Assembly: GCA_947632555.1 (NCBI GenBank)
Contig: CANRPU010000008.1
Span: forward strand, 1-64,000
From: an uncultured Lachnospiraceae bacterium
GTDB lineage: Bacteria; Bacillota; Clostridia; Lachnospirales; Lachnospiraceae
Direction: 5' to 3'
Length of the DNA stretch: 64,000 nt
How positions within the stretch are numbered: the first letter of the stretch is position 1; every line of letters begins with the position of its first letter. A program made the position numbers and the translations under genes. Below the pieces are notes generated by a model. That model ran no database searches. It was given only the letters and a program-made list of their open reading frames with translations, and was not told the DNA's origin. Positions 1-7,976 of the stretch are shown one piece after another.

Positions 1-2142
1 CTTATCGTAAAAACCTGCTACCCTGAATTCATACTGCTTGCTCTCATATTTTTCATCGAGCAGAATGGTATCTCCGATAGAAACGCCGTATTTATCCCGG
101 AAAGAGCCGGAAATGTAAACCTCATTTTCCTGCAATGAGGACAGTCCGCTGATTGACACATAGTTGCTGCCTTCCTCAATTCCGTATACGGAAACATCTT
201 CATTAATTGCATCGCTCTTTCGTATCAGAGAAGTCAGAGCGAATCTCTCAGCGCTGTCATTTGAAGTTACGATCACATTTCCGTCTTCATCTTCACAGGA
301 TTTCAAAATGTACTGATAATCCGCGAACATCATATCGCTTGCGTTTTCCTTGTAATAGTCAAGCGTATTCGGCATTCCCACCGCCATCGCCAGCAGAACC
401 TGGACAAAAAGCACACCAAAGAACAGGATCAGATAATTCGGAACATTCTGGAAGATGATGCGCATACGGAAACGGGTGAAAAATTTCCATTTCGGCAGGC
501 GGATCGCTTTTTTGCGCCCTCCTTTTTTGAGATCCTGCCGTAAGAATGCAAGCGGCGTATGTCTCATTTTCCGGGCAATGATGAAGAAATTGACGATAAA
601 CATCAATATAAGCGGGATCAGCGTTGTTTTCACAAAGGCGGAAGCATTCCACACTGTCTCATAGGCAGGCAGGCTGTAGCTGTTATAGTACATAGAAACC
701 ACTACATTTTTGAATACCGTATAGCCCAGCAGATTACCCAGCGCCTCCGAGATCAGCGTGACGATCACCGGCATGGCAAGATAATGCCGGAGCAGTTCGC
801 CCCTTGTATATCCGGAAGCGCGCAGTGTGCCGATGATTCGTGATTCTTTCGCGATCGTATTGCTGATCGTAATGGCAAAGATAAAGGCGATAATCACAAT
901 GAGAATATCAAGCAGCACGCCGCCCATTGCCATATCTCCACCCATGTCATCGAAGGCAAAATTGACAGCCGGGTTGGCGTAGGCGGGAAGATAATCGATA
1001 AGCTCATTTTCCGCGGTAACAGTTTGGGTAAGTACAGCCTTCAGAAGATCGTCCGCAAGCTTCTTCTCTTCCGTTTCATCCTCCGGGGAATTTATATACT
1101 GCCACGCATAAGCATAATGGATCGGGTTTGAAAGACTGTCAAAGCCTTCCTTTGTAGTCATCGCCACATTGAATTTCAGTGCGTCAAACATCATATCTGT
1201 GCTTTTTTCGTGAAGCGTGGAATAGTTGACATAGGCGAGAAGACCCACGACCTTCCATTCCTTTTTGCCGACTGTAATGGTATCTCCTACCTTCAAGCCC
1301 ACATTGTCGGCGTGCATACGGTCTATGGCAATCTCGCCGTCGCTTTGGGGGAAACGGCCATCCATCAGGCAAGCTAAATTCACATCGTCCGTTTTAACGT
1401 ATACGCGAACAGAGCCGTCGGTCACGCCGTCATTGTTATGATCCTCCTCTTCATCACGATAGAAGTTCTCATAGAGCCTGACGGGAACAGGGCGGAAATC
1501 TGCGTCGTTCAGCTCGTATTTTTCCTCTGCATCGGCATATTTTTCATCAATCTCAGTAAGGATCTTGCTCCATGCTTCGTCGTAAGCTTTTGGGTAGGCT
1601 TCATCATAGGCGGATGTAAATGCATCGCTGTATGCGGCATCAAAAGCGGTCTTATATGCGCCGCTTTCCTTTGCCTGAGCGATCGCAGACGGCAGAGCGG
1701 CGCTCACAGATGCGTCATCCAACCCTTGTAAGATCAAGGATTCTTTGATCTGCGCTTCAAAGGACTCTTCAAAGCTTTTCGTAAATTCTGCGTCAAATTC
1801 TTCCGTAAATTCAGCTTGGAATTCTCCCTCAAAGGCGTTGTCAAGCTCTGATTTTGCCGTTTTCAGATAGTAACCCTTGACGTCCGCTTTTTCTCCCGAT
1901 GCAATCGCACCGAGAAGCTCCGGATCCGCTTTTTCATCAAGCTCAAAATGCCCATCTTCCAATTTGTATTTCTCCGCGCCGCTATTTGCCGCTGACAGCA
2001 TACTTTCGTTCGCAACATACATCCCCGATACGAATCCGATCGTAAGGATCAGAAAAAGGCTGACCACCAGATACCTCCGCCAATCTCCGATAAGCTCTCT
2101 CGGAATACGTTTCGTAAGCGGATTTTTTGTTTTTCCTTTCAT
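1..2142 (-). CDS. FtsX/MacB-type ABC transporter permease (3' end outside window)
   Basis: An open frame of 714 codons runs from the ATG at 2142 off the left edge, so the C-terminus is missing. The sequence shows one membrane segment near residues 24-44, a long extracytoplasmic stretch, then hydrophobic segments near residues 405-425, 445-470, 515-535 and 565-590. This is the layout of FtsX-like permeases. Residues about 100-200 form an Ala/Glu-rich insert with repeated Ala-Tyr-Asp/Glu units, probably helical. The ATPase partner ends 13 bases upstream (2156-2872), so the two form a transporter of the MacB/Lol type. The substrate cannot be told from sequence. The family call is firm; the exact role (export, stress response or cell-wall signalling) is unknown. 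Confidence 0.88.
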   Translation of the reverse strand, partial: MKGKTKNPLTKRIPRELIGDWRRYLVVSLFLILTIGFVSGMYVANESMLSAANSGAEKYKLEDGHFELDEKADPELLGAIASGEKADVKGYYLKTAKSELDNAFEGEFQAEFTEEFDAEFTKSFEESFEAQIKESLILQGLDDASVSAALPSAIAQAKESGAYKTAFDAAYSDAFTSAYDEAYPKAYDEAWSKILTEIDEKYADAEEKYELNDADFRPVPVRLYENFYRDEEEDHNNDGVTDGSVRVYVKTDDVNLACLMDGRFPQSDGEIAIDRMHADNVGLKVGDTITVGKKEWKVVGLLAYVNYSTLHEKSTDMMFDALKFNVAMTTKEGFDSLSNPIHYAYAWQYINSPEDETEEKKLADDLLKAVLTQTVTAENELIDYLPAYANPAVNFAFDDMGGDMAMGGVLLDILIVIIAFIFAITISNTIAKESRIIGTLRASGYTRGELLRHYLAMPVIVTLISEALGNLLGYTVFKNVVVSMYYNSYSLPAYETVWNASAFVKTTLIPLILMFIVNFFIIARKMRHTPLAFLRQDLKKGGRKKAIRLPKWKFFTRFRMRIIFQNVPNYLILFFGVLFVQVLLAMAVGMPNTLDYYKENASDMMFADYQYILKSCEDEDGNVIVTSNDSAERFALTSLIRKSDAINEDVSVYGIEEGSNYVSISGLSSLQENEVYISGSFRDKYGVSIGDTILLDEKYESKQYEFRVAGFYDK

Positions 2143-2155
2143 ACCGCCACACTCC

Positions 2156-2872
2156 TCACCATTCAAGCTTATCGGCAGAAATCTTGTGGGTGTTTATTTC
2201 GTTCAGGCGCACCCTGCCGTCACGCAGCCTGATCACATGATCCGCCATATTTTTGATCGCCTCATTGTGCGTAACCATAATAACGGTGTTTTTGTATTTC
2301 CGATTGATCTCTTCGATCAGCTTCAAAATTTCCTTTGAGGTTGTATAATCCAGCGCTCCTGTGGGTTCGTCGCACAGCAGGATATCCGGATTTTTCACAA
2401 TGGCTCTGCCGATGGACACGCGCTGCTGCTGACCGCCGGAAAGCTGATTCGGCAGCTTATGGCGATGCTCGTAAAGCCCCAGCGTATGAAGCAGCTCGTC
2501 TGTATCCAGCGACGCATCGGAAAGGTACGCTCCCACCTCGATGTTTTCCCTGACATTCAGATTTGAAATAAGATTATACTGCTGAAAGACATAGCCGAGA
2601 TGACGGCGGCGGTACTGCGTCAGGCGTTTTTCTCCCAGTTCCTTCAATTTATCGCCGCCGATAGAGATATAGCCGGAATCGGCGCTGTCTATCCCTCCGA
2701 TGATGTTCAGCAGTGTGGATTTACCCGAACCGGAAGGACCGAGAAGCACGCAGAATTCTCCCTTTGCCACAGAGAAGCTGAGCCCCCGAAGCACCTCCTG
2801 TTTGGTATCTCCACTGCCGAAGGATTTTGTGAGGTCAACGATTTCCAAAAAATTTTTTTCTTGCTCCGACAT
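2156..2872 (-). CDS. ABC transporter ATP-binding protein (MacB/LolD type)
   Basis: A 238-residue nucleotide-binding subunit. Walker A GPSGSGKST lies at residues 45-53, the signature LSGGQ at 144-148 and Walker B LLCDEPT ends at 171. The frame is open further upstream, but the start at 2872 is preferred: it has AAAGGAG placed correctly before it, and longer versions would overlap the HMA gene. It should energise the FtsX-like permease encoded immediately downstream. It follows a small heavy-metal-associated protein in the same operon, which hints at metal stress as the setting, though that link is inferred only from position. Confidence 0.93.
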   Translation of the reverse strand: MSEQEKNFLEIVDLTKSFGSGDTKQEVLRGLSFSVAKGEFCVLLGPSGSGKSTLLNIIGGIDSADSGYISIGGDKLKELGEKRLTQYRRRHLGYVFQQYNLISNLNVRENIEVGAYLSDASLDTDELLHTLGLYEHRHKLPNQLSGGQQQRVSIGRAIVKNPDILLCDEPTGALDYTTSKEILKLIEEINRKYKNTVIMVTHNEAIKNMADHVIRLRDGRVRLNEINTHKISADKLEW

Positions 2873-2891
2873 ATGTAAAACCACTCCTTTC

Positions 2892-3146
2892 TTATCTGTG
2901 AAACAGCGAAAAGCCCTTTTTCTCGTAAGGCTCCTTGGACAACGCCTTGACCTCATAGCCCGTGGCACCGATAGCTGAGCGCAGAGCGCCCTCGTCAATG
3001 TCATTTTCCGTGAGAATAATGGTCTGCCCTTTGCTGTGAGAGGAAGTGACCTTCTTCACCTGAAATGTTTTGCGAACGACATCGTTCACATGGCTTTCGC
3101 ACATCCCGCACATCATTCCGTCTACTTGCAAAGTGATTTTTAACAT
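2892..3146 (-). CDS. heavy-metal-associated (HMA) domain protein
   Basis: An 84-residue single-domain protein. It opens with a beta strand and the metal-binding loop GMMCGMC (Cys13 and Cys16), the usual copper-binding motif of CopZ-like chaperones. The C-terminal tail ends EKKGFSLF, beyond the normal HMA fold. The start at 3146 has an AAAAGGAG box seven bases ahead; an upstream in-frame extension lacks one. A damaged paralogue of the C-terminal half lies at 3858-4001, so this operon once carried two HMA genes. Likely role: cytosolic metal (Cu or similar) binding. The partner is not identified. Confidence 0.85.
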   Translation of the reverse strand: MLKITLQVDGMMCGMCESHVNDVVRKTFQVKKVTSSHSKGQTIILTENDIDEGALRSAIGATGYEVKALSKEPYEKKGFSLFHR

Positions 3147-3171
3147 AGTGACACTCCTTTTACATTTATTT

Positions 3172-3409
3172 TTATCGGATGAGCAGTCCAATCCCGGCGC
3201 AAATCAGGCTTATTAGAGCACAAGCGATTGGCCCCTTGACCCAATGATCGAAGATACCAAACTTTTTCATCCATGGCCCGGTTTTCCACATCTCGTTATC
3301 TTCTGTCCCCGGCACCATGAGCCGGTCGGTGTATTTTTCGCGCAGCCACCACTCCATTGAGCGCAATGCAAATGATGATCCCATCCAGGATTGTTCGTAG
3401 CCAGTTCAT
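3172..3409 (-). pseudogene. small membrane protein, apparently frameshifted
   Basis: A strong GAGGAGGA box precedes an ATG at 3409 that opens MNWLRTILDGIIICIALN, a good first membrane helix. That frame stops after 37 residues. The next frame (3172-3384) continues with EWWLREKYTDR, a soluble stretch rich in Trp and a final membrane helix (GPIACALISLICAGIGLLIR). The halves read as one two-helix protein of about 78 residues joined by a single-base shift near 3345-3360. I do not recognise the family. Either the gene is broken or the base call is wrong. It sits between the thioesterase remnant and the HMA gene. Confidence 0.5.
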
Positions 3410-3422
3410 TGTTTTGTCCTCC

Positions 3423-3638
3423 TCAAAAAATCAAGATAACAAGCCCCGCCACAACTGACGCAATCACGACCCAGACCAGTATCACAATACTGAAACCGGG
3501 CAAAAACAGCTTCCGTTTCCTGACCACCGTTTCCGTATCGATCAAGCCAAAAGCAATGCCCGCTCCTGTACGGGCTTTGGATAGAAATACAGCCCATTGA
3601 GCGCCTTGATTTGCTCTGCCGACAGCTCGGAGGGCCAC
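3423..3638 (-). CDS. hypothetical membrane-anchored fragment
   Basis: A frame of up to 71 codons whose last 40 residues (RKRKLFLPGFSIVILVWVV and onward) form a basic stretch followed by one hydrophobic helix. The N-terminal half overlaps the thioesterase remnant in another frame, and no convincing start is visible, so this may be only the tail of a larger membrane protein. The ribosome-binding site of the next gene overlaps its stop. No family recognised. It may be debris of the same rearrangement that damaged its neighbours. Confidence 0.3.
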   Translation of the reverse strand: MALRAVGRANQGAQWAVFLSKARTGAGIAFGLIDTETVVRKRKLFLPGFSIVILVWVVIASVVAGLVILIF

Positions 3639-3865
3639 ATGACATCGTACTCCGGGTAGAGCGGCAGCACCGGGCCGCCGATATTTTCCACCGGGACTTT
3701 TTCAAAACCATCCGGCAGACCTGGTTCATTCCAATACGCCAGTTTGAGAACTGTCATGCCACGTTTTACATACTGCTCCGCAACCAGCTTTGTGAGATTG
3801 TAAATTCCATCGCTGCCGCTGAACATGATGACGGCTTTACCGAGGTATTCATCGAAATCACACAT
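3542..3865 (-). pseudogene. acyl-CoA thioesterase/BAAT-family remnant (internal deletion)
   Basis: The first 58 or so residues match the start of the C-terminal hydrolase domain of acyl-CoA thioester hydrolases/bile-acid-CoA N-acyltransferases: GKAVIMFSGSDG, then a LAYWNEPGLP motif and VPVEN. In intact members a nucleophile elbow follows. Here the text jumps to GGPVLPLYPEYDVMWPSE, which resembles the strand before the catalytic acid, and then ends. About 100 residues including the nucleophile are missing. The protein would be inactive. The ATG at 3865 overlaps the stop of the HMA remnant upstream. Confidence 0.6.
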
Positions 3866-4001
3866 GAGTTAAACCAGGCAGACCTTTCCTCTCATATTCT
3901 TCAGTACTCACTTCCAGTACATGGCAGCCGGGCGGTTCCATAGCCGTGCGAAACTGTTCCTCCGAAATATTCTCTTCTGTCAGAATTGCCGCTTCGCCCT
4001 T
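3858..4001 (-). pseudogene. truncated HMA-domain paralogue
   Basis: Forty-seven codons without a start. The reading begins right after a TAG at 4002-4004 and runs GEAAILTEENISEEQFRTAM, ending with an EVSTEEYERKGL tail. It aligns by eye with the second half of the intact HMA protein at 2892-3146 (GQTIILTENDIDEGALRSAI, then KALSKEPYEKKGF), including the unusual tail. The half with the CxxC loop, the start codon and the ribosome-binding site are gone, lost between here and the operator at 4017-4044. Confidence 0.7.
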
Positions 4002-4016
4002 CTATTCAGCCTCTGA

Positions 4017-4070
4017 CCTTTAGTTAGTTAAGACTAACTAAAGGGTAACATATTGGGGATTTCATGTCAA
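4017..4070 (-). promoter_or_regulatory. promoter overlapped by a 12-bp perfect dyad, probable metalloregulator operator
   Basis: On the minus strand a TTGACA (4065-4070) lies 17 bases before a weak TACCCT (4042-4047). A perfect inverted repeat, CCTTTAGTTAGT and its complement with a 4-base spacer, covers 4017-4044, just over the -10 and start site. The TTAG/CTAA half-sites resemble those of DtxR-family iron or manganese repressors. That identification is inference; the dyad itself is seen directly. It would control the HMA/ABC operon running to the left edge. Confidence 0.6.
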
Positions 4071-4120
4071 TGACTATTTTAAAATTTCTAACTGGTTTGG
4101 AGAAAAAGAGAATATAAACA

Positions 4121-4154
4121 AGCATCGCTTGCTGTACAAAACGCAAACGATGCT
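4121..4154 (-). terminator. rho-independent terminator
   Basis: A 12-bp stem (AGCATCG plus TTGC arms, one G-U) with a 10-base loop is followed on the minus strand by a T-rich run. It sits 56 bases after the stop of the terpenoid-cyclase-fold gene. Confidence 0.7.
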
Positions 4155-4209
4155 GTAAGAATGTATCAAAAGCAGGATTTGTTCAGTTCAAAAAGAAATA
4201 CCTATCTTC

Positions 4210-5142
4210 TTATTCTGCGTGGGATGCGAACTCCCGTAAAAACAGCATATTTTCTATGGTGATGATGGTCTTGCACCAGTTTTCAGCCACATACCACTCC
4301 TTGTGGTCATTTCCCCACGTCCACGGAACACAAAAAGAGCCGTCGGGAAGCTGCGTGTTTTTGATATATTCGCACTCGGCACGACAGAGCTCCTCAAGCT
4401 CTTCGCTGTAAAACCTGCTGCCGCGCGAGGTCAGAAACGTCGACGGTCTGGGAATATACGCGTCCCAGTGCGAAACGTCGCGGCAGATAGACCTGTCCAC
4501 AATCTCCTTCAGCTTTTCCAGCAGCGCTTCGCCGTTGAAAGGCATCACGCCGGCCTCCACGCAATATTCATACAGCGAGATAAAACAGCCCGCTATGTGC
4601 CGCTCCACCGGAGCATCTTTTAGAAACCATTCCGCCGCCGCTTTCGCGATCCGGATGCCTTTTTCCCGCGGAGCGCTATCCGGCGCGGCGTACCGGATCA
4701 AAAACCCCGCCAGCGCGGCTGTGGGATTGTATTCAAAAAGACTGCCCGTTTCCGGATATTTCCACCAGACCGCGCAGGGGTGGTCATTGTTCGACGCAAC
4801 CGTGTTCTTCCACTGGTCCTGCGCCGCATCAAAGCCGTCACCGCTTTCCAGATACCGCAGGATGCCCTGGATCATCGGGTGTTCCGGTTTAATCCCGCCG
4901 ATCTTCTGGAGATACTCCGTCGCTTTCCAGACACCCATGGGCAGGGAATTTGGATTAAAATTATCGGCTTCCACTCCCCAGCCGAAACCTCCGTCAGGAT
5001 TTTGATAGGCTGACAGAGCGGTTATCACTTCTTCGCGGGAACCGTTTTCAAAGTGATACCGGAACATTGCCAGATCCAGAGGGCGGGCATTGCGGAGGAT
5101 AAATCCGCGGGCCTTTTCAAAAGTGTTCTCAAAAGTGTTCAT
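4210..5142 (-). CDS. terpenoid-cyclase/prenyltransferase-fold protein
   Basis: A 310-residue protein with the alpha-toroid repeats of squalene-hopene cyclase and prenyltransferase relatives. QNPDGGFGWG is at about residues 47-56 and QLPDGSF at 264-270, both QW-type motifs. There is no DxDD catalytic motif and no signal peptide, so it is probably not a cyclase; many short clostridial members of this fold have no known activity. The start at 5142 has AAAGGA nine bases upstream; a longer in-frame start lacks a site. An AraC regulator is encoded just upstream on the same strand, and a terminator follows the gene. Confidence 0.75.
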   Translation of the reverse strand: MNTFENTFEKARGFILRNARPLDLAMFRYHFENGSREEVITALSAYQNPDGGFGWGVEADNFNPNSLPMGVWKATEYLQKIGGIKPEHPMIQGILRYLESGDGFDAAQDQWKNTVASNNDHPCAVWWKYPETGSLFEYNPTAALAGFLIRYAAPDSAPREKGIRIAKAAAEWFLKDAPVERHIAGCFISLYEYCVEAGVMPFNGEALLEKLKEIVDRSICRDVSHWDAYIPRPSTFLTSRGSRFYSEELEELCRAECEYIKNTQLPDGSFCVPWTWGNDHKEWYVAENWCKTIITIENMLFLREFASHAE

Positions 5143-5254
5143 GTCAGAATTTCCTTTGCGTAAGATTTGTACTTCTCTCACTCTATAAAATTTTTCTCCG
5201 CCCGTCTTGTAAAAATCCGACATATCTCCGCGCGTACAATCGGGAAATTCCGCA

Positions 5255-6091
5255 TTATAAAGTTCCGAACCGGGCGTTTTGAAGCGCCTGCGCCGGCGTC
5301 ATGCCGTGACGGAACCGAAAATCGTTCAAAAGATGTGCCTGGTCCGTGTAACCGTATTTTTCCACCATGTCCAGAAGATCCGCGCCGCCGCGGGCAACCT
5401 CCTGCCATACTAACTGATAGCGGATCAGATTGGAAAGCGTCTTGGGGCCAACGCCGATGCGCTCTGAAAAGATCCGCTCCATATTCCGCTCCGACAGGGC
5501 GTTTCTTCTGGCAATTTCAGAAATTTTCATCCGTCCCCCATATCGGATCATATCGCTGACAGCATTCATCAGGTCACCGTTCAGACGGTTTGGATTCAGT
5601 CTGCGAAGAAGAATCTTCTCCGCCGCCCCCGCCCTTTCGGGCAATGTATGAAACCGACCGACGATTTCGGTCAGTTCCCCAGTGATACCCCTGAAAAATT
5701 CATCCGGATCAAAAGCCCGGTTTTTCGTGCGCCGGAAGCTCTCTGTGCTGAACAGCACCGCGCTCCAGCAGAAAAAACGGATGCCAAAGGTTGAGAGGCC
5801 AGCACCGCTTTCCTCCCCGCCCGACTGATAAGTATGTTCGTCCATCGCGCAGAAACCGGCCGTAACCGTGTGGTCAGAAGGCTTAATCCTGACGATGATA
5901 TCCATGCAGGTATCGGGGATCACAAGACGCCCCGCCGTATCGGATGAAGTCCGCGGGCGGGGAGTTCCCCAAAAGCAGCGAATATATGGTTTTAACACGT
6001 CACATGGCGGTATCTCCTGATAATCGCCGCTTCTCTCAAAAGGCGCGGCGGTTATGGGACGGTATAATACAGAAAGGGGGACCGATCTCAT
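5255..6091 (-). CDS. AraC-family transcriptional regulator
   Basis: A 278-residue protein. The N-terminal half is a cupin-like sensing domain of the DUF6597 kind (VLKPYIRCFWG, then a VIPDTCMDIIV strand). The C-terminal 100 residues hold two helix-turn-helix motifs: MKISEIARRNALSERNMERIF and the second, ending in the AraC-type FRFRHGMTPAQALQ. A GGAG box precedes the ATG. A good -10 (TATAAT, 6184-6189) lies about 95 bases upstream. It may control the adjacent terpenoid-fold gene, or itself; no operator was identified. Confidence 0.88.
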   Translation of the reverse strand: MRSVPLSVLYRPITAAPFERSGDYQEIPPCDVLKPYIRCFWGTPRPRTSSDTAGRLVIPDTCMDIIVRIKPSDHTVTAGFCAMDEHTYQSGGEESGAGLSTFGIRFFCWSAVLFSTESFRRTKNRAFDPDEFFRGITGELTEIVGRFHTLPERAGAAEKILLRRLNPNRLNGDLMNAVSDMIRYGGRMKISEIARRNALSERNMERIFSERIGVGPKTLSNLIRYQLVWQEVARGGADLLDMVEKYGYTDQAHLLNDFRFRHGMTPAQALQNARFGTL

Positions 6092-6290
6092 TTTTTGCTC
6101 CGTCTATCTGGCTCAAAACAGGTCATGTATCCTCATAAGACTAACGCCGATCTGCCGGACAGCCGCCTGCCCGGTATTTGACATTATACCACTCAAACGG
6201 GAAGAAATCTACTGTTCCTTTAAAGCGGTTCATCCAATTTCCTTCTGCCGCGTCCGCTCAGTCACAAAACGAATCCTGTATGCTTTCCGA

Positions 6291-6628
6291 TCAATTCAAT
6301 CCCCGCAGTTTTTTCAATAAGCGCGCTTTATATGCCCTAACTTTGGATATATAACGACTGGCGTATAAAAGTCCTGTCAGCAATGTACCAAGGATAAATC
6401 CCAGCACGGCCTCCATGATGCCGACATAGGGTTGTGTTCTTTCCAAATTCAAACTGTGTATTATCGCTACAGCAGCCATTCCCAAAATCGCGATCAAAAA
6501 CATGACGCACATTCTTTTTGAAAAAAATTCTCTTCAGATACCCCCAGCATTTCACCAAGTTCTGCCTGCGTAAGTTTTTGGGCATTGTGTAACTCCTTTA
6601 AGAATTGTCCTGTCTTCTTCCGGTCCAC
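6291..6628 (-). pseudogene. Xre-HTH membrane protein, internally deleted and frameshifted
   Basis: A GTG at 6628 with a perfect AAAGGAGGT site opens DRKKTGQFLKELHNAQKLTQ and continues AELGEMLGVSEENFF, the first helices of a Lachnospiraceae Xre-type regulator. The recognition helix (normally a TVSRWE-like stretch) and the linker are absent: the text passes straight to the membrane part, so an in-frame deletion is likely. The frame then fails at a run of seven A (6521-6527, plus strand) and stops. The membrane half (MCVMFLIAILG and onward, two helices) is in the next frame from 6512. Adding one base to the run restores the join. Confidence 0.65.
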
Positions 6629-6924
6629 GCGTTTTTACCTCCTTTCGCGTTTTAGAGTAGCATTTGCCTCCAAGAAAGTACAGGACAGAAATACAGATCA
6701 ATCATATTAAATAACAACGCAGCATAAAACATGATAAAAGCATAAGCAGTGCGGGGTAATCAAAAATCCAAATCAGATCTAAGAATCCATTTCTGATAGT
6801 TGGAACATATCATCCGTATCGGAATGAGCATTTAGTTTTGAAAGGTTTTAGATGGATATTTGAACTGATGATTGTTCTTAATAATGAGATATATAAAATA
6901 ACCAATAGTTGAAGTAAAAATGAA
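6629..6924. other. intergenic AT-rich stretch, no gene seen
   Basis: About 300 bases between the broken HTH gene and the terminator of the nuclease operon. I find no start with a ribosome-binding site, no recognisable protein family and no RNA gene. The base composition is AT-rich like the island to its right, so the left edge of the transferred segment probably falls within it. I could not find a matching direct repeat at the other end. Confidence 0.5.
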
Positions 6925-6956
6925 CAGAGCAGTATCTCTTAATTTCGGTACTGCTC
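6925..6956 (-). terminator. terminator of the dynamin/HerA/nuclease operon
   Basis: An AGAGCAGTA stem with a loop of about 12 bases and a TACTGCTCT arm (inner pairs imperfect), followed on the minus strand by GTTCATTTTTA. It lies 21 bases after the immunity gene stop and closes the operon. Confidence 0.65.
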
Positions 6957-6976
6957 TTTGCTTTTTATACAGAAAT

Positions 6977-7345
6977 TTAAAGAACATCGTCTTGCTTGAC
7001 AATTTTAGAAAAGATGTTATTTTCAAAAACTATCGCTATTCCATGTTCAATATCAAACTTATAATTACAAAGTAAAATAATACGCTTGTTTTGTTCAGAT
7101 CGGGGTATTAAAATAGAAATTGGAGTTACATATTTGAATATATTATTTATATAATTTCCAATTTCTTTACTATTATTTTTTATGCAATAATCATAAATAG
7201 CTGTTTTGTCACTTAACAGATAAGTGTTATTTATAAATTCCTCTAATCTTTGCTTCTGTTCGTCAGTAGCTGTTTCATTATCGTAAAGGTCATAGTCTAT
7301 ATGAATGTTAATCTTTCTATCCCATATTATAACCTCTTTATTCAT
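6977..7345 (-). CDS. DUF6985-like protein, probable immunity protein of the WHH nuclease
   Basis: A 122-residue acidic, cytosolic protein with no signal or membrane segment. It shows an N-terminal EVIIWDRKINIHIDYDLYD strand pair, then a conserved IFKYVTP core and FDIEHGIAIVFEN near the end. This pattern matches the DUF6985 family, members of which often follow toxin genes. The start at 7345 has a GGAGGTGGA site and overlaps the nuclease stop by eight bases (ATGAATAA), so the two are translated together. It is the last gene of a four-gene operon. That it binds and blocks the nuclease is inferred from position, size and charge, not shown. Confidence 0.7.
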   Translation of the reverse strand: MNKEVIIWDRKINIHIDYDLYDNETATDEQKQRLEEFINNTYLLSDKTAIYDYCIKNNSKEIGNYINNIFKYVTPISILIPRSEQNKRIILLCNYKFDIEHGIAIVFENNIFSKIVKQDDVL

Positions 7346-7976
7346 CAAATCCACCTCCAAGTTCTGCAATAACTTCAAATCGTTTACATTCAGCTACGCC
7401 ACCGTAATGCTTGCATTCATCGTGTATCTCTCTTGGCACTAAATCCATTGTTTGCATATCAATGCGCTCATGCCAAGAACACATGTTTTCTGTTCGCCAT
7501 TCTTTGACTTCTTTCGCCATCCAATCTGTTCGGTTATCTTTGGCCTCAGTATTCCATTTTTCAGCACAAGCTTTGTCGGCTTGCCTGAAATTACTTGCCC
7601 TATCAGATGACATATTTTCTATTTCAACTATTGCCTCAGAGCAGTTTGAAAAATCAGGATTCCCTTCTTTATAATCTATGCACTCTTGTCCATATTTACT
7701 AAGTCTTTCTTTAGCTTCAGGTAAATCAGGGGTAAAAGACGAATTGCCGGGTTCTCCAGACCATTCGCCTTTACTATGGCTGGCGAAATCAACTCTTTCG
7801 TTCAAGGTTGTTCCGATGTTCTCTGTTACAGTCACTCTTTTATCTACATCGTATCTCGAACTTTCTTCCATATTATGCTTTTGATTGACATCAATTCTTT
7901 TATCAGGGTCAAAGTATTTATTTTCAGGAACAGAAGCTTTACTGATTTCGCTTGGAGATATTGCTTTAATGACCAT
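7338..7976 (-). CDS. WHH-type HNH/EndoVII nuclease toxin
   Basis: A 212-residue protein. The C-terminus carries the signature of the HNH/EndoVII 'WHH' toxin nucleases: CSWHE (Trp168-His169-Glu170), MDLVP (177-181), IH (184-185) and H190-YGG. The N-terminal 60 residues hold two copies of a YDxDKRxxV motif (about 21-30 and 42-50), perhaps a trafficking or recognition tag. There is no signal peptide or known LXG/WXG leader. The start overlaps the ATPase stop by one base (TAATG) and the stop overlaps the immunity start. Family knowledge: these domains cut nucleic acid in polymorphic toxins. That this one is a cargo or effector of the upstream machine is inference. Confidence 0.8.
   Translation of the reverse strand: MVIKAISPSEISKASVPENKYFDPDKRIDVNQKHNMEESSRYDVDKRVTVTENIGTTLNERVDFASHSKGEWSGEPGNSSFTPDLPEAKERLSKYGQECIDYKEGNPDFSNCSEAIVEIENMSSDRASNFRQADKACAEKWNTEAKDNRTDWMAKEVKEWRTENMCSWHERIDMQTMDLVPREIHDECKHYGGVAECKRFEVIAELGGGFDE

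Noticed and set aside
6832-7026. 64-codon minus-strand reading with one hydrophobic stretch
   Set aside because: It overlaps the immunity gene's end in another frame, spans the terminator hairpin and has no ribosome-binding site.
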